Below, piece after piece: positions 34,383 through 44,573 of a stretch of DNA of 64,000 nt. The stretch is taken from contig NC_015258.1 of assembly GCF_000192745.1 (NCBI RefSeq), positions 1 through 64,000 on the forward strand, in the 5' to 3' direction. Position numbers and translations under genes: made by a program. The notes below the pieces were generated by a model. The model searched no databases, was not told the DNA's origin, and saw nothing but the letters and a program-made list of their open reading frames with translations. The stretch's first letter is position 1, and each line of letters begins with the position of its first letter. Source of the stretch: Polymorphum gilvum SL003B-26A1. GTDB taxonomy: Bacteria; Pseudomonadota; Alphaproteobacteria; Rhizobiales; Stappiaceae.

Positions 34383-36098
34383 GTCGATGTTTCAGCGCGT
34401 CTTTCCGACGAGCAGCGCCGGACGATCGAGCATATCACCGGGCCGGAGCAGATCGCGGCGGTTGTCGGTTATGCCGGCGCGGGCAAGAGCACGAAGCTCG
34501 CGGCGGCGCGCGGGGCATGGGAGGCACAGGGCTACACGGTTCACGGTGCGGCCTTGTCGGGCAAGGCGACCGAGGGCCTGGAGGAATCTTCCGGTATCCA
34601 GAGCCGCACGCTGGCGTCGTATGAATACCGTTGGCAGAACGACCGCGGCACACTCGGCTGCGGCGACGTGTTCGTCATCGACGAGGCGGGCACGATCGGG
34701 AGCCGCCAGCTCTCCCGGTTCATCAACGAGGCCGAGGCGCGCGACGCCAAGATCGTCCTTGTTGGCGATCATGAGCAGCTACAGGCGATCGGGGCCGGCG
34801 CGCCGTTCCGCGCCGTTGCCGAGCAGGTCGGCCATGCCGAGCTTTCGGAGATACGCCGGCAGCGCGTGGACTGGCAGCGTGAGGCGTCGGTTGACTTCGC
34901 CACGCATCGGACGGCCGAGGGCCTGGCCGCCTATCGTGAGCGTGGCGACGTTCGGCTCAGCGAGACGAAGGACGAGGCGCGCGGCGAGATCGTGCGGGAT
35001 TACCTTGCCGATCGAGACGAGCGGCCAGACGGAACCCGTGTTGGGACGGCGCATCGCCGGGCCGATGTTCGCGCCATCAACGACGAGATCAGATCGGCCC
35101 TGCAGGAGCGCGGCGAGCTGGCGTGTGCAGAGGTGCCGGGCGAGGCGGCCGAGCAGCAACGCGAGGGGCTTGGCCGGGCACTGACGTCCCAGACCAATGA
35201 CGGCAAACGCGAGTTTGCGCCGGGCGACCGCATCGTGTTCCTTGAGAACGATCGCGACCTTGGCGTCAAAAACGGGATGCTTGGGACCGTCGAGAGCGTC
35301 GAGGCCGGCAGGATCGTCGCGCAGCTCGATGGCAAGGGCGGCAACAGCATCAGCGTGCCGACGAACGACTATCGGGCGTTCGACCACGGCTATGCGACGA
35401 CGATTCACAAGAACCAGGGCGCGGCGGTCGACCGTGCCTTTGTGATGGTGTCGGGCACGATGGATCGGCATCTAACCTATGTCGCCATGACGCGGCATCG
35501 CGACGGGGCGCAGCTCTACGCCGGCATGGACGAGTTTGCGGACCGGAACGCCGGCCGCCTGACCGCTATGCGCGGGCCTTCGAGGCGACCGACAGGAATC
35601 TGCGCCAGGACCTGCCGATGTTGGAAGCGCAGAAACAGGAGTTGCGTCAGGCCGGTCAGCAGCTCGACCAGGCGCGGCCGGGAACATCGGCGCTGATAGT
35701 ATCCGCCTTGCAGCATGATCCGGAAACGCGGCGGGCGATGACTGAGCTTTCTGGCCGCGAGCGCGCCGGGCAGCTCATCGCCGGGACGGATCGGGAGCGC
35801 GCCGCACTGGCGGACCCGAACGTCAGGGCCGACCGGTTTGTGAACCGTTGGCAGGAGCTACAGGGGTAGCGTCAGGAGCTTCGCGGCTGGAGCCGCGACG
35901 ATGCTCGTCAGAAGGTCGAGGGACAAATGCGCAGCATGGCAAAGAGCCTTGAGCGTGATCCGCAGGTTGAATCAATCCTGCGCAACCGCAGCCAGGACCT
36001 CGGAATCGGCCACGTTCGGCAGAGCGAAAGCCTGGCCCGTGACATGGAACGCAGTCTGACACGCGGCCGCAGCCAGAACATGGGGATAGAACGATAGG
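34383..36098 (+). pseudogene. traA: Ti-type relaxase TraA, helicase and C-terminal part, decayed
   Basis: This is the RecD-like helicase part of a TraA relaxase: VVGYAGAGKSTKLAAARGAW (Walker A), GDVFVIDEAGTIGSRQLSRF (Walker B) and the late motifs HGYATTIHKNQGAAVDRAFV and LTYVAMTRHRDGAQLY. The N-terminal relaxase domain with its tyrosine and HxH metal site is absent. One base is missing near 35567 (reading jumps from AGRLT into the ARAFEATDRN frame), and an in-frame TAG at 35867-35869 breaks the tail (WQELQG stop RQELRGW). Homology continues to the stop at 36096-36098. The 5' junction is with the intron remnant. It cannot nick oriT. Confidence 0.85.
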
Positions 36099-36105
36099 AG
36101 AGGTC

Positions 36106-36888
36106 ATGACGGACGACGACAAGAAAGAAGGATTCGACCCGGAGGTATCGCCTGCGGACGCAGGCGATCCAGCCGCCGCTTTCGAGGCGTTGCGAGAGAC
36201 GGTCGAAGATCTCGCCGCTGACCTCAGTCGGGAAATGACGACGATCCGCAAGGGCGTGGAAGCGGCGTTTGAAGAGTTCGAGAAATTCCAGAAGCCGACC
36301 GATTATGGCCCCGACCTCGGCCGCATCGTCCAGCAGCTCGCCCAGGTCGGTGAGCGTCTGCAGGGCGTCGAACAGTCTCCCATTTTGCGCAATGGTCCGC
36401 AGCACTATGCGGCAAGGCTTGAGCGCAGCGGCGAGGGCCTGATTCGCACAGCGGCGCAGCAGCTCGAGCGCCAGGCGTCCGACCTTGAGCGCACCGCCAA
36501 CAATCTCGCCCGTCATATTTCCGGAGCGCGTGAGCGCCGGCATCAGAATCAATTGCTTTGGGGTGCTGGCGCGGCCGGCCTAGTCGCTGGCGTGCTGCTC
36601 ACGCTGTTTCTGCCGCGCGTCCTCCCGGGATCAGTCGATATGGCCGTTGCTGCAACCGTCATGAACGCCGATCACTCGCTGGAACGCTGGAATCTCTCTG
36701 ATGCAGTCAGGAAGCCCTGGAGGCTGGCGCGGCGTGGTCGATGCCAGCAACCTTGTACGCGCCAACCAGGAGGCGCTTACCGTGTGCGCCGAGACGGCCG
36801 CCAAGGCGAAGAAGGATCAGCGTTGCACGATCAACGTTGCAGTGCCGGAAAATACCCCCTGATCTTTGAGAACGATTGTCGCAAATAG
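36106..36888 (+). pseudogene. DUF6118-like membrane protein, frameshifted at the C-terminus
   Basis: MTDDDKKEGFDPEVSPADAG starts an acidic, coiled-coil protein (about 25-150) with one membrane segment (LLWGAGAAGLVAGVLLTLFL, about 148-168). It follows TraA by 7 bp, as DUF6118 genes do on rhizobial mobilisable elements. Near 36690 the frame shifts. The ancestral C-terminus (GWRGVVDASNLVRANQEALT, ending at a TGA at 36860-36862) is encoded in another frame, while the observed frame runs to 36888 with unrelated sequence. The change is a gain of one or loss of two bases. Confidence 0.7.
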
Positions 36889-37044
36889 CTGTATTTCGCG
36901 AATCCCTTTTCATTCCTCGTCAGATACAGAGACACGGCGGTAAGTTGCAAAATCCTTATCCTGGCATCCCTTTCCTGATGGACGTCTCTTTCGTGTCCGC
37001 CAAGAGGCGGTTAGAAAGGGGCGCAATTTTCAGGGAGGGTCATC

Positions 37045-37824
37045 ATGGCTGCCGAGGCGGGCGAGGACGAAAAAGAGCGTGCACCGCGCAGCCAGACATT
37101 GGTGCGAGGGCTTGAGATCATCGACGCCGTGGCCGATCGCGCGCGCTCCATTGCCGAGATCGCGGCTATGACCGGGCTCACCTACAGCACGGTCCATCGC
37201 ATCGTATCGGTGCTGCTGGAGCGGCGTTACCTCAAGGCGGAGAACCCGCGCGAGTTCGCCCTTGGCCCGCGCCTGATCGAACTCGGTTTTGCCGCCTATT
37301 CGCGCACCGATCTCGTCCGTATCGCGCGCCCCTGGCTGGAGGATCTGGCGCGGGCGACGCGTGACACGGTTCATCTCGCACAGCTTGATGGCTGGGAGGT
37401 CGCCTATCTCGACAAGTTGCGCGGCACGCGACCGGTCGAGATCAGCTCGCGGATCGGCGGCCGCAAGCCCGTCATCTCGACCGGGGTCGGCAAGGCGCTG
37501 GTCCTCGATGAGTCGGAGGCCAGCCTGTCCAGGCTCTACCAGCGGGATCACCATCTTTTGCCCGGCGATATGAGCGAAGCCGACTGGCTGCAGCTCATGG
37601 CGGGTTATCGTTCCGGCGGCTACTCCTACGATCTCGGCGAGGACGAGCCGTCGATCCGTTGCGTGGCAGCCCCGATCCGCGACGCGACGGGGCGGATCAT
37701 TGCCGCCATCTCGGTCTCCTCGACGCTGGAATACATGTCGCCGGACCGCATGCGCGACCTCGTTCCCGAGGTCCAGAGGGTGGCCGCGGGGATCTCCGCC
37801 GAACTCGGCGCGCGGCCCCGCTGA
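37045..37824 (+). CDS. IclR family transcriptional regulator
   Basis: 259 residues. The N-terminal winged helix (LVRGLEIIDAVADRARSIAE, then MTGLTYSTVHRIVSVLLERR) is followed by the IclR ligand-binding GAF-like domain (RIGGRKPVISTGVGKALVLD and IRCVAAPIRDATGRIIAAIS). A ribosome site (GGGAGG) lies 7 bases before the ATG. It is convergent with the oxidase and adjacent to the TRAP/aldolase operon, so it is the likely regulator of both. The ligand is probably the imported hydroxyacid or an intermediate, by inference. Confidence 0.9.
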   Translation: MAAEAGEDEKERAPRSQTLVRGLEIIDAVADRARSIAEIAAMTGLTYSTVHRIVSVLLERRYLKAENPREFALGPRLIELGFAAYSRTDLVRIARPWLEDLARATRDTVHLAQLDGWEVAYLDKLRGTRPVEISSRIGGRKPVISTGVGKALVLDESEASLSRLYQRDHHLLPGDMSEADWLQLMAGYRSGGYSYDLGEDEPSIRCVAAPIRDATGRIIAAISVSSTLEYMSPDRMRDLVPEVQRVAAGISAELGARPR

Positions 37825-37869
37825 GCCGCGCCGCCGCTCTTCACGCCCCGGCGGTTGCCCGGGCGAAGA

Positions 37870-39267
37870 TCAGAGAACCTTGCCCGGATTGAGGATGCCC
37901 TTCGGATCGAGGCTCCGCTTCAGCTGTCGCAGCATGGCAAGCTCGTTTTCCGAACGGCTATAGGCAAGCCAGGGCTTCTTGTGCAGCCCGATGCCGTGTT
38001 CGGCGGACACCGAACCCCCATAGGCCCTGATGATCTCGTAGACAGCCTTTTCGATGCCATGGCCCGTCGGGTCGATGTCCGTGATCGGCCCGGCGACCAG
38101 ATGGATATTGCTGTCGCCGGCATGGCCGAAGAAGATCACCTTCAGTGCCGGGAAGGCCGTTTCGAGGGCGGCGCGGATCTCGTCGACGCAGGCCCCGATC
38201 CGGGCAAGCGGTACGGACACGTCGAAATTGATCGTCGGCGCCCGGCGTGACAGGATTTCGGCGATGCCGTCGCGCAGCGACCAGAAGGCCTCGACCTCCC
38301 GCTGCGACTGGGCGATCGCCGCATCGGCGACAAGCCCGGCCTCGAAGGCGGCCTCGAGCATGGCTTCGAAGCCCGGACGCTCCGCATCGGCATCCGCGCC
38401 CTGCATTTCGATAAGGGCGTAGATCGCATGATCCGGTTCCACCGGCGCGCGAACACCGGTCTCGGCCAGGACGGCCCGGTAATAGTCGTTCCACATCAGC
38501 TCGAAGGCCGTGACGCGGCCCGACAATGCGCGTTGCGCATGCCGCAGCAAGCCCGCGGCTGCCTCGAAATCGGCGACCGCCACCAGAGCCGCATTGGCGC
38601 CGCCGACACCGGGATGCAGCTTGAGCACGGCGCGCGTCACCACGCCGAGCGTGCCTTCCGAGCCGATGAACAGGTGCTTGAGATCGAGGGCGGCATTGTT
38701 CTTCGGCATGCGGTTCATTATCGACAGCACCGTGCCGTCGGCCAGTACCACCTCCAGACCCAGAACCAGATCGCGCGTCATCCCATAGCGGATGACGCGG
38801 TTGCCGCCGGCATTGGTGGCGATGTTGCCGCCGATCTGGCAGGAGCCCCGGGCCCCGAGATCGAGGGGAAAGGAAAAGCCGGCGTCGAGTGCGGCTTCCT
38901 GGATGCGCTGCAGGATGCAGCCGGCGCCGACGACCATCAGGCCCGAAGCTGTGTCGATCTCATCGATGCGGTCAAGGCCGGCCATCGACAAGAGAACGGC
39001 TCCTTCCGAGGGAACCGCGCCGCCGGCAAGACCGGTGCGGCCGCCCTGCGGCACGACCGGCGTGTCATAGTCGTGGCAGATCCTCAAGGCCGCCGCCACA
39101 GCGTCCGTATCGCGTGGCGTCACCAGCGCGAGCGGTGTTCCGCCGCGTTCGTCGCTCCAGTCGCGCAACGCCGCCTCGGGTATGTCCGAGCCGCGCTTGA
39201 TGTTGCTGTCTCCCACGGCGCGTTTGAGCGCGGTGAGGAGGCCTGCGGACGATCTTTCCAGGTTCAT
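37870..39267 (-). CDS. FAD-linked 2-hydroxyacid oxidase/dehydrogenase (GlcD family)
   Basis: 465 residues from the ATG at 39267 with GGAGGAA upstream. The FAD-binding PCMH domain is at about 35-215 (VVPQGGRTGLAGGAVPSEGA, then DLGARGSCQIGGNIATNAGG). The C-terminal cap ends with KVIFFGHAGDSNIHL, SAEHGIGLHKKPWL (His ligands) and LDPKGILNPGKVL. The family oxidises D-lactate, glycolate, 2-hydroxyglutarate and similar 2-hydroxyacids to 2-oxoacids. It is divergent from the TRAP operon. Here it could make 4-hydroxy-2-oxovalerate from 2,4-dihydroxyvalerate, an inference from neighbours. Confidence 0.9.
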   Translation of the reverse strand: MNLERSSAGLLTALKRAVGDSNIKRGSDIPEAALRDWSDERGGTPLALVTPRDTDAVAAALRICHDYDTPVVPQGGRTGLAGGAVPSEGAVLLSMAGLDRIDEIDTASGLMVVGAGCILQRIQEAALDAGFSFPLDLGARGSCQIGGNIATNAGGNRVIRYGMTRDLVLGLEVVLADGTVLSIMNRMPKNNAALDLKHLFIGSEGTLGVVTRAVLKLHPGVGGANAALVAVADFEAAAGLLRHAQRALSGRVTAFELMWNDYYRAVLAETGVRAPVEPDHAIYALIEMQGADADAERPGFEAMLEAAFEAGLVADAAIAQSQREVEAFWSLRDGIAEILSRRAPTINFDVSVPLARIGACVDEIRAALETAFPALKVIFFGHAGDSNIHLVAGPITDIDPTGHGIEKAVYEIIRAYGGSVSAEHGIGLHKKPWLAYSRSENELAMLRQLKRSLDPKGILNPGKVL

Positions 39268-39308
39268 GGGTTCCTCCCGGTCTGTTTCGAGCGGCATTTG
39301 GCCGAAAA

Positions 39309-39323
39309 TTGCACATATTGCAA
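39309..39323. promoter_or_regulatory. Possible IclR operator
   Basis: TTGCACATATTGCAA is an inverted repeat with 5-bp arms (TTGCA/TGCAA) and a 5-bp centre. It lies between the divergent oxidase and TRAP genes, 14 bp upstream of the TRAP -35 box. Size, symmetry and position fit an IclR-type activator site. Confidence 0.45.
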
Positions 39324-39337
39324 ATTGATTTTACTAT

Positions 39338-39366
39338 TTGACAAAGAAACGGGCCTCTGTTTATCT
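39338..39366 (+). promoter_or_regulatory. Sigma-70-type promoter of the TRAP-aldolase operon
   Basis: TTGACA at 39338-39343 and TTATCT at 39361-39366 are separated by 17 bp. The transcript would start near 39373, about 110 bases before the dctP-like ATG. Confidence 0.6.
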
Positions 39367-39481
39367 CGGCCGCGCTGGGGGAGGAGCGGAGGCACCCGCC
39401 TTGCGCTCGGGTCCACGACAAAACCCGGCAGGAGCCAGAACGAAGACCGGCAACGGTTTTTGCATCACAGGGAGGACAGAC

Positions 39482-40486
39482 ATGTCGCTTACAAAAGCCG
39501 CGCACACGCTGCGCGCAGGTTTCGTTGCCGCATTCGCATCGGCCGCGCTTTTCAGCACCACCGCCGCCGCAGAACCGGAAATCACCTTCCGCGCCGCCCA
39601 TTCCTCGACGCCGTCGTCGACCGGCCACAAGGCCTTCGAATTCCTGGACAAGGAACTGCGCGAAAAGTCGGGTGGCCGCATCGGACTCGAAATCTTCCCG
39701 AACTCGCAGCTCGGCGGCGAGCGCGAACTGGTTGAGAACATCCAGTTCGGCAATGTGGACCTGACCTTCGTCTCCTCGGCGCCGGTCGCATCCTTCGCAC
39801 CGCAGTTCTTCGCTTTCGACGTGCCTTTCCTGTTCAAGGATCGCGGGCAGGCCTACAAGGTGCTCGACGGCGACGTCGGCAAGGAAATCCTCGGCTCGCT
39901 GAACGACAAGGGCATGGTTGGTCTCGCCTATTGGGAAAACGGCTTCCGCCAGCTGACCAACAACAAGAAGGAAATCCGCTCTCCGGACGACCTCGCCGGC
40001 TTGAAAATGCGCACCATGGAAAATGAGGTGCACATCGCAGCCTGGCGTGCCGAAGGCGCAAACCCGGCGCCGCTCGCCTTCAATGAGCTGTTCACCGCGC
40101 TCCAGCAGGGCACCTTCGATGCGCAGGAAGGCCCGATCAATCTCTTCTACGACATGAAGTTCAACGAGGTGCAGAAGTTCATCTCGAAGACCAACCACAT
40201 CTATTCGCCGTGGCCGCTCCTTGCCAATCCAGACAAGCTCGCGAGCCTCAGCGATGAGGACCGCGCAATCTTTGACGAAGCCGTCAAGGCCGCCACTGAT
40301 TACCAGCGCGGCCTTGCCAAGGAAGCGGACGACAAGGCCGAAGCGGCCATGACCGACGTGACCTTCACCACGCTCACCCCGGAAGAGCTCAAGGCCTTCT
40401 CCGACAAAGTCGTGCCGATCGTCGATCTGGTCAAGCAGAAGGCCGGCGCGGATCTCGTTGACCGCCTGCTGGCTGCCGCCAAGTAA
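39482..40486 (+). CDS. dctP: TRAP transporter solute-binding protein (DctP type)
   Basis: 334 residues from the ATG at 39482 (AGGGAGGA upstream). A signal peptide covers about residues 1-36 (AGFVAAFASAALFSTTAAAE, cleaved after AAA). The DctP family pattern follows: ITFRAAHSS, SGGRIGLEIFPNSQLGGERE and DDLAGLKMRTMENEVHIAAW, containing the conserved Arg (near residue 175) that pairs with a substrate carboxylate. The periplasmic protein delivers an acid to the permease encoded next. Substrate unknown; a hydroxyacid fits the neighbours. Confidence 0.93.
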   Translation: MSLTKAAHTLRAGFVAAFASAALFSTTAAAEPEITFRAAHSSTPSSTGHKAFEFLDKELREKSGGRIGLEIFPNSQLGGERELVENIQFGNVDLTFVSSAPVASFAPQFFAFDVPFLFKDRGQAYKVLDGDVGKEILGSLNDKGMVGLAYWENGFRQLTNNKKEIRSPDDLAGLKMRTMENEVHIAAWRAEGANPAPLAFNELFTALQQGTFDAQEGPINLFYDMKFNEVQKFISKTNHIYSPWPLLANPDKLASLSDEDRAIFDEAVKAATDYQRGLAKEADDKAEAAMTDVTFTTLTPEELKAFSDKVVPIVDLVKQKAGADLVDRLLAAAK

Positions 40487-40585
40487 GCATCACTTCCTGG
40501 GGCCCGGCGCAAAAGCCGCCAGGCCCTTTGCCTTTTTCATTGAACTGGCGCGAGCGGGTGCACCCGTGTTGCGCGGGAGGAGTTC

Positions 40586-41068
40586 ATGTTCAAGCTTATC
40601 GATGAGCATTTCGAGGAGGCGATCGTCGTGGCCCTGATGGCCTTGATGTCGGTCCTCATCGGCGTGCAGATCTTCATGCGCTACGTGATGGGCGCCTCGC
40701 TGTCCTGGTCGGAGGAACTGGCGCGCTACTTCTTCATCTGGGCGACCTATGTCGGCATCGCCTATGCAGTGCGCAAGGACGCGCATATCCGCGTAACCAT
40801 GGGCACGGACCTGCTGTCGGCAAAGGGCCAGACTTATGTCCGCATCCTGACCCATGTCATCTTCGGCGCCTTTGCGCTCTTCGTCATGTACCAGGGCTGG
40901 TTCATGGTCGAGAAGACCTTCCGCTTCGGCCAGAAGTCCGCCTCGCTCGGCATTCCGATGGGCATCATTTATCTGGCGCCATTTACCGGCTTTCTGCTCG
41001 TCGTTCTGCGTTTGATCCAGGCGATCGTCATCGATTTGCGCGCCGCGGGACAGGGAGCCGCCCGATGA
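40586..41068 (+). CDS. dctQ: TRAP transporter small permease (DctQ type)
   Basis: 160 residues with four membrane helices (about 12-35, 48-68, 85-110, 125-150). MRYVMGASLSWSEELARYFF then IWATYVGIAYAVRKDAHIRV is the DctQ signature. Its stop overlaps the dctM start by 4 bp (ATGA). It forms the inner-membrane complex with DctM. Confidence 0.92.
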   Translation: MFKLIDEHFEEAIVVALMALMSVLIGVQIFMRYVMGASLSWSEELARYFFIWATYVGIAYAVRKDAHIRVTMGTDLLSAKGQTYVRILTHVIFGAFALFVMYQGWFMVEKTFRFGQKSASLGIPMGIIYLAPFTGFLLVVLRLIQAIVIDLRAAGQGAAR

Positions 41069-42348
41069 TCTCGCTCATCCTCTTCGGCCTTCTCGCTCTG
41101 CTGCTTCTGCTGTCGGTTCCGATCGCGATCTCGCTCGGCATCGCCTCGACGATTGCTCTCATCGTCTCGGGCAAGGTGTCCGGCTCCTACGTGCCGCAAG
41201 GCCTTGTGACCTCTATCGACAGCTTCCCGCTGATGGCGGTTCCCTTTTTCATCCTCGCCGGTGACCTGATGGGCCAGGGTGGCCTATCGCAGCGGCTGAT
41301 CAATGTCGGCCGCATGTTCTTCGGCCGCTACACCGGCGGCATGGCGATCATCGCCGTCGTCACCTGCATCTTCTTCGCCGCCATTTCCGGCTCCGGACCA
41401 GCGACAGTTGCGGCCGTCGGCGCCATCCTGCTGCCGGCCATGGCCAGGGATGGCTACAAGCCCAGCTTCTCGTCCGGCCTGGTGGCCTGCTCCGGTTCGC
41501 TCGGCGTCATCATCCCGCCATCCATCCCGATGGTTATCTATGCGACCTCCGCGAACGTGTCGGTTTCCAAGATGTTCATGGGCGGCGTGGTTCCCGGCCT
41601 GCTGATCGGGTTTGCGCTCATCGCCTATGCTTGGCTGCAATCGAAGAAGGACGGGCAGAAGCCGGGCGATTATCGCCCGACAGGTCGCGAAATGCTGGCC
41701 GTCCTCAACGATGCCAAGTGGGCCTTGATGGTTCCGGTCATTATTCTCGGTGGCATCTACGGCGGCATTTTCACCCCGACCGAGGCCGCCGCAGTCGGCG
41801 TCATCTACGGCCTGGTGGTCGGTACCTTCGTCTATCGCGAATTGAAGCTGAAGGATCTCTACAAGATCTTCGCGGGATCTGCGCTAACGTCCGCGACCAT
41901 CATGCTGATCGTCGGCACGGCGACCATTTTCGGCCGGGCACTGGCAATCGAGGGTGTGCCGATGATGCTGGCCGATTTCATCACCTCGGCCGTCGATCAG
42001 GCCTGGTTGCTGCTCCTCGCCATCAACGTGATCCTGCTCATCGTCGGCACTTTCATAGAAACGATCGCAGCGATCATCATCCTGACCCCGATCCTCCTGC
42101 CGCTGGTGACCGCGCTCGGCGTCAGTGCCGAACATTTCGGCATCGTGATGATCGTCAACCTCGCGATCGGCATGATCACCCCGCCCGTCGGCGTCAATCT
42201 CTTCGTCGCCTCGCGCGTGTCCGGCCTATCGCTGGAGACGGTCGTCAAGGGTGCGATCACGCCCATGCTCGTCATGATCGCCGTGCTCCTCGTCATCACC
42301 TATGTGCCCGCGCTCTCGCTGGCGCTGCCCGCCTTCTTCGGAATGTAA
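41065..42348 (+). CDS. dctM: TRAP transporter large permease (DctM type)
   Basis: 427 residues with about 12 membrane helices. [20 protein letters not shown] and [16 protein letters not shown] are the hallmark segments of DctM, and [20 protein letters not shown] near the C-terminus is the second. It is the sodium-coupled transport subunit. The 16-bp gap to the dehydrogenase gene indicates one operon. Confidence 0.94.
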   Translation: MISLILFGLLALLLLLSVPIAISLGIASTIALIVSGKVSGSYVPQGLVTSIDSFPLMAVPFFILAGDLMGQGGLSQRLINVGRMFFGRYTGGMAIIAVVTCIFFAAISGSGPATVAAVGAILLPAMARDGYKPSFSSGLVACSGSLGVIIPPSIPMVIYATSANVSVSKMFMGGVVPGLLIGFALIAYAWLQSKKDGQKPGDYRPTGREMLAVLNDAKWALMVPVIILGGIYGGIFTPTEAAAVGVIYGLVVGTFVYRELKLKDLYKIFAGSALTSATIMLIVGTATIFGRALAIEGVPMMLADFITSAVDQAWLLLLAINVILLIVGTFIETIAAIIILTPILLPLVTALGVSAEHFGIVMIVNLAIGMITPPVGVNLFVASRVSGLSLETVVKGAITPMLVMIAVLLVITYVPALSLALPAFFGM

Positions 42349-42364
42349 GTCAAAGGAATCCAAT

Positions 42365-43276
42365 ATGAGCAGCAAACTCAAGGCGGTCATCATCGGCCCC
42401 GGCAATATCGGTACCGATCTCCTGATGAAGATGAAGCGTTCCGCATGGGTGGAGCCGGTCTGGATGGTCGGCATCGACCCGAGCTCGGAGGGGCTGAAGC
42501 GGGCGGCTGACATGGGCGTGAAGGCCTGTGCAACCGGCGTGGACGGCATCCTGGAACACGTCATCGCCGATGATATCCGCGTCGCCTTCGATGCCACCTC
42601 GGCTTATGCGCATGCGGAAAACTCGCGCAAGCTGAATGAACTCGGGGTCATCATGGTGGACCTAACGCCGGCGGCGATCGGGCCCTTCTGCATTCCGCCG
42701 GTCAATCTCGCGGATCACGCCAAGAAGCTCGAGATGAACGTGAACATGGTCACCTGCGGCGGCCAGGCCACCATTCCGATGGTGGCGGCAGTGTCGCGCG
42801 TGCAACCGGTCGAATATGGCGAGATCGTCGCGGCGGTATCGTCGCGTTCGGTCGGCCCAGGTACGCGCAAGAACATCGACGAATTCACCCGCACGACGGC
42901 GGCGGCCATCGAAAAGGTCGGCGGCGCCAAGCGCGGCAAGGCTATCATCATCGTCAATCCCGCCGAGCCGCCGCTTCTGATGCGCGACACGGTGCATGTC
43001 CTGACCGAAGGCGAACCGGACCAAGCCGCGATCACCGAAAGCGTCAAGGCCATGGTGGCCGAGGTGCGGAAATATGTGCCCGGCTACAAACTGGTGAACG
43101 GTCCGGTGTTCGACGGCCGCCGCGTGTCCATCTACCTCGAGGTAGAAGGCCTTGGCGACTTCCTTCCGAAATATGCCGGCAATCTTGACATCATGACGGC
43201 GGCTGCCCTTCGCACCGCCGAACTTTTTGCCCAGGAGGCGGCCAATGGCGTCGTCACCCTGCCGGCGCGCGGTTGA
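42365..43276 (+). CDS. Acylating acetaldehyde dehydrogenase (DmpF/MhpF type)
   Basis: 303 residues from the ATG at 42365. [20 protein letters not shown] is the NAD-binding loop. [20 protein letters not shown] contains the catalytic Cys (about 132), and [20 protein letters not shown] follows. The enzyme converts acetaldehyde, NAD+ and CoA to acetyl-CoA and channels its substrate from the aldolase encoded next. An upstream in-frame start would extend into dctM and was rejected. All key residues appear present. Confidence 0.94.
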   Translation: MSSKLKAVIIGPGNIGTDLLMKMKRSAWVEPVWMVGIDPSSEGLKRAADMGVKACATGVDGILEHVIADDIRVAFDATSAYAHAENSRKLNELGVIMVDLTPAAIGPFCIPPVNLADHAKKLEMNVNMVTCGGQATIPMVAAVSRVQPVEYGEIVAAVSSRSVGPGTRKNIDEFTRTTAAAIEKVGGAKRGKAIIIVNPAEPPLLMRDTVHVLTEGEPDQAAITESVKAMVAEVRKYVPGYKLVNGPVFDGRRVSIYLEVEGLGDFLPKYAGNLDIMTAAALRTAELFAQEAANGVVTLPARG

Positions 43277-43287
43277 GGAGAGAGACC

Positions 43288-44313
43288 ATGAACATTGACG
43301 GTCGCAAGATCACCCTTCACGAGATGAGCCTGCGCGACGGCATGCATGCCAAGCGCCACCAGATCTCGACCGACCAGATGGTTGCCATCGCCACGGCCGC
43401 CGACGAGGCGGGCATGCCGTGGATCGAGGTGACCCATGGCGACGGCCTCGGCGGCGCTTCGGTCAACTACGGATTCGCCGCCCACACGGATGCGGACTAT
43501 CTGCGCGCCGTCGTGCCGAACCTGAAGCAGGCGAAGGTCTCCGCCCTCCTCCTGCCGGGCATCGGCACCGTGGACATGCTCAAGGAAGCCATCGACTGCG
43601 GCATTTCCGGCGTGCGGGTCGCCACCCACTGCACCGAGGCCGATTGCGCCGAACAGCACATCACCTATGCCGCCAAGACCGGTCTCGACACCGTCGGCTT
43701 CCTGATGATGTCGCACCGCGCCGGCCCGGAGAAGTTGGTCGAGCAGGCCCTGCTGATGGAAAGCTACGGCGCCAACTGCGTCTATTGCACCGATTCCGCC
43801 GGGCATATGCTGCCGGACGACGTGACGGCCCGCATCTCCGCGATCCGCGGCGCACTGAAGCCTGAGACCGAGCTCGGCTTCCACGGTCACCACAATCTCG
43901 GCATGGGCATCGCCAATTCGGTCGCCGCGGTTGCCGCCGGTGCAAACCGTATCGACGGGGCGATCGCCGGACTCGGCGCCGGTGCCGGCAATGCCGCGAC
44001 AGAACTGCTGGTCGCCGTGTTCGAGCGCATGGGGGCTCAGACGGGCGTCGATCTGTTCAAGATCATGGACGTCGCAGAGGATCTTGTCGTTCCGATGATG
44101 GACCGGCCGATCCGTGTTGACCGCGGTTCGCTCGTGCTGGGTTACGCCGGTGTTTATTCTTCATTCCTTTTATTCGCCGAGCGCGCCGAGAAGCGCTACG
44201 GCGTTCCCGCGCGCGACCTTCTGCTGGAACTGGGTCGCCGCGGCATGGTCGGTGGCCAGGAGGACATGATCGAGGACCTGGCGCTGACGCTGTCGCAGCA
44301 GCGAACTGCCTGA
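43288..44313 (+). CDS. 4-hydroxy-2-oxovalerate aldolase (DmpG/MhpE type)
   Basis: 341 residues from the ATG at 43288 with GGAG upstream. [20 protein letters not shown] carries the Arg-Asp active site pair and the catalytic His. [20 protein letters not shown] carries the metal-binding HxH. The C-terminal part ([20 protein letters not shown]) is the communication domain that contacts the dehydrogenase. It splits 4-hydroxy-2-oxopentanoate to pyruvate and acetaldehyde. The usual upstream meta-cleavage genes are absent. Last gene of the operon. Confidence 0.94.
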   Translation: MNIDGRKITLHEMSLRDGMHAKRHQISTDQMVAIATAADEAGMPWIEVTHGDGLGGASVNYGFAAHTDADYLRAVVPNLKQAKVSALLLPGIGTVDMLKEAIDCGISGVRVATHCTEADCAEQHITYAAKTGLDTVGFLMMSHRAGPEKLVEQALLMESYGANCVYCTDSAGHMLPDDVTARISAIRGALKPETELGFHGHHNLGMGIANSVAAVAAGANRIDGAIAGLGAGAGNAATELLVAVFERMGAQTGVDLFKIMDVAEDLVVPMMDRPIRVDRGSLVLGYAGVYSSFLLFAERAEKRYGVPARDLLLELGRRGMVGGQEDMIEDLALTLSQQRTA

Positions 44314-44538
44314 TAGGTCGACCTTGAAGGGCCAGACGCCAATGCCGTCAATTGCAGGTTTGGAGGAGCCCGCTGAGACAGCTTGAGGAGGCTCCGTGGG
44401 AATCTCTGCAATAATACCCGCTAAGGGATTTTCGGTGTGACGGAAAACAGATGATTTCCGTGCAAGGGCTCGATTGACCCACATCGATGCCGCCGGACGC
44501 CGATTTTTTACGCGACAAGCCCTGTCGGATTGTGAGAG

Positions 44539-44573
44539 TGTACGACAAGGCGGAATTTGAGGTTTGTCGTACA
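44539..44573. repeat. Inverted repeat at the resolvase start, probable res subsite
   Basis: TGTACGACAA (44539-44548) and TTGTCGTACA (44564-44573) are perfect 10-bp arms with a 15-bp centre, the size of a resolvase subsite. The right arm touches the resolvase ATG, so binding would also repress the gene. The preceding 225 bp after the aldolase gene (44314-44538) carry no gene and may hold the other subsites. Confidence 0.6.

Noticed and set aside
36900-37044. Possible small gene before iclR
   Set aside because: No ribosome site and no continuous frame with coding character; it is most likely the iclR leader.
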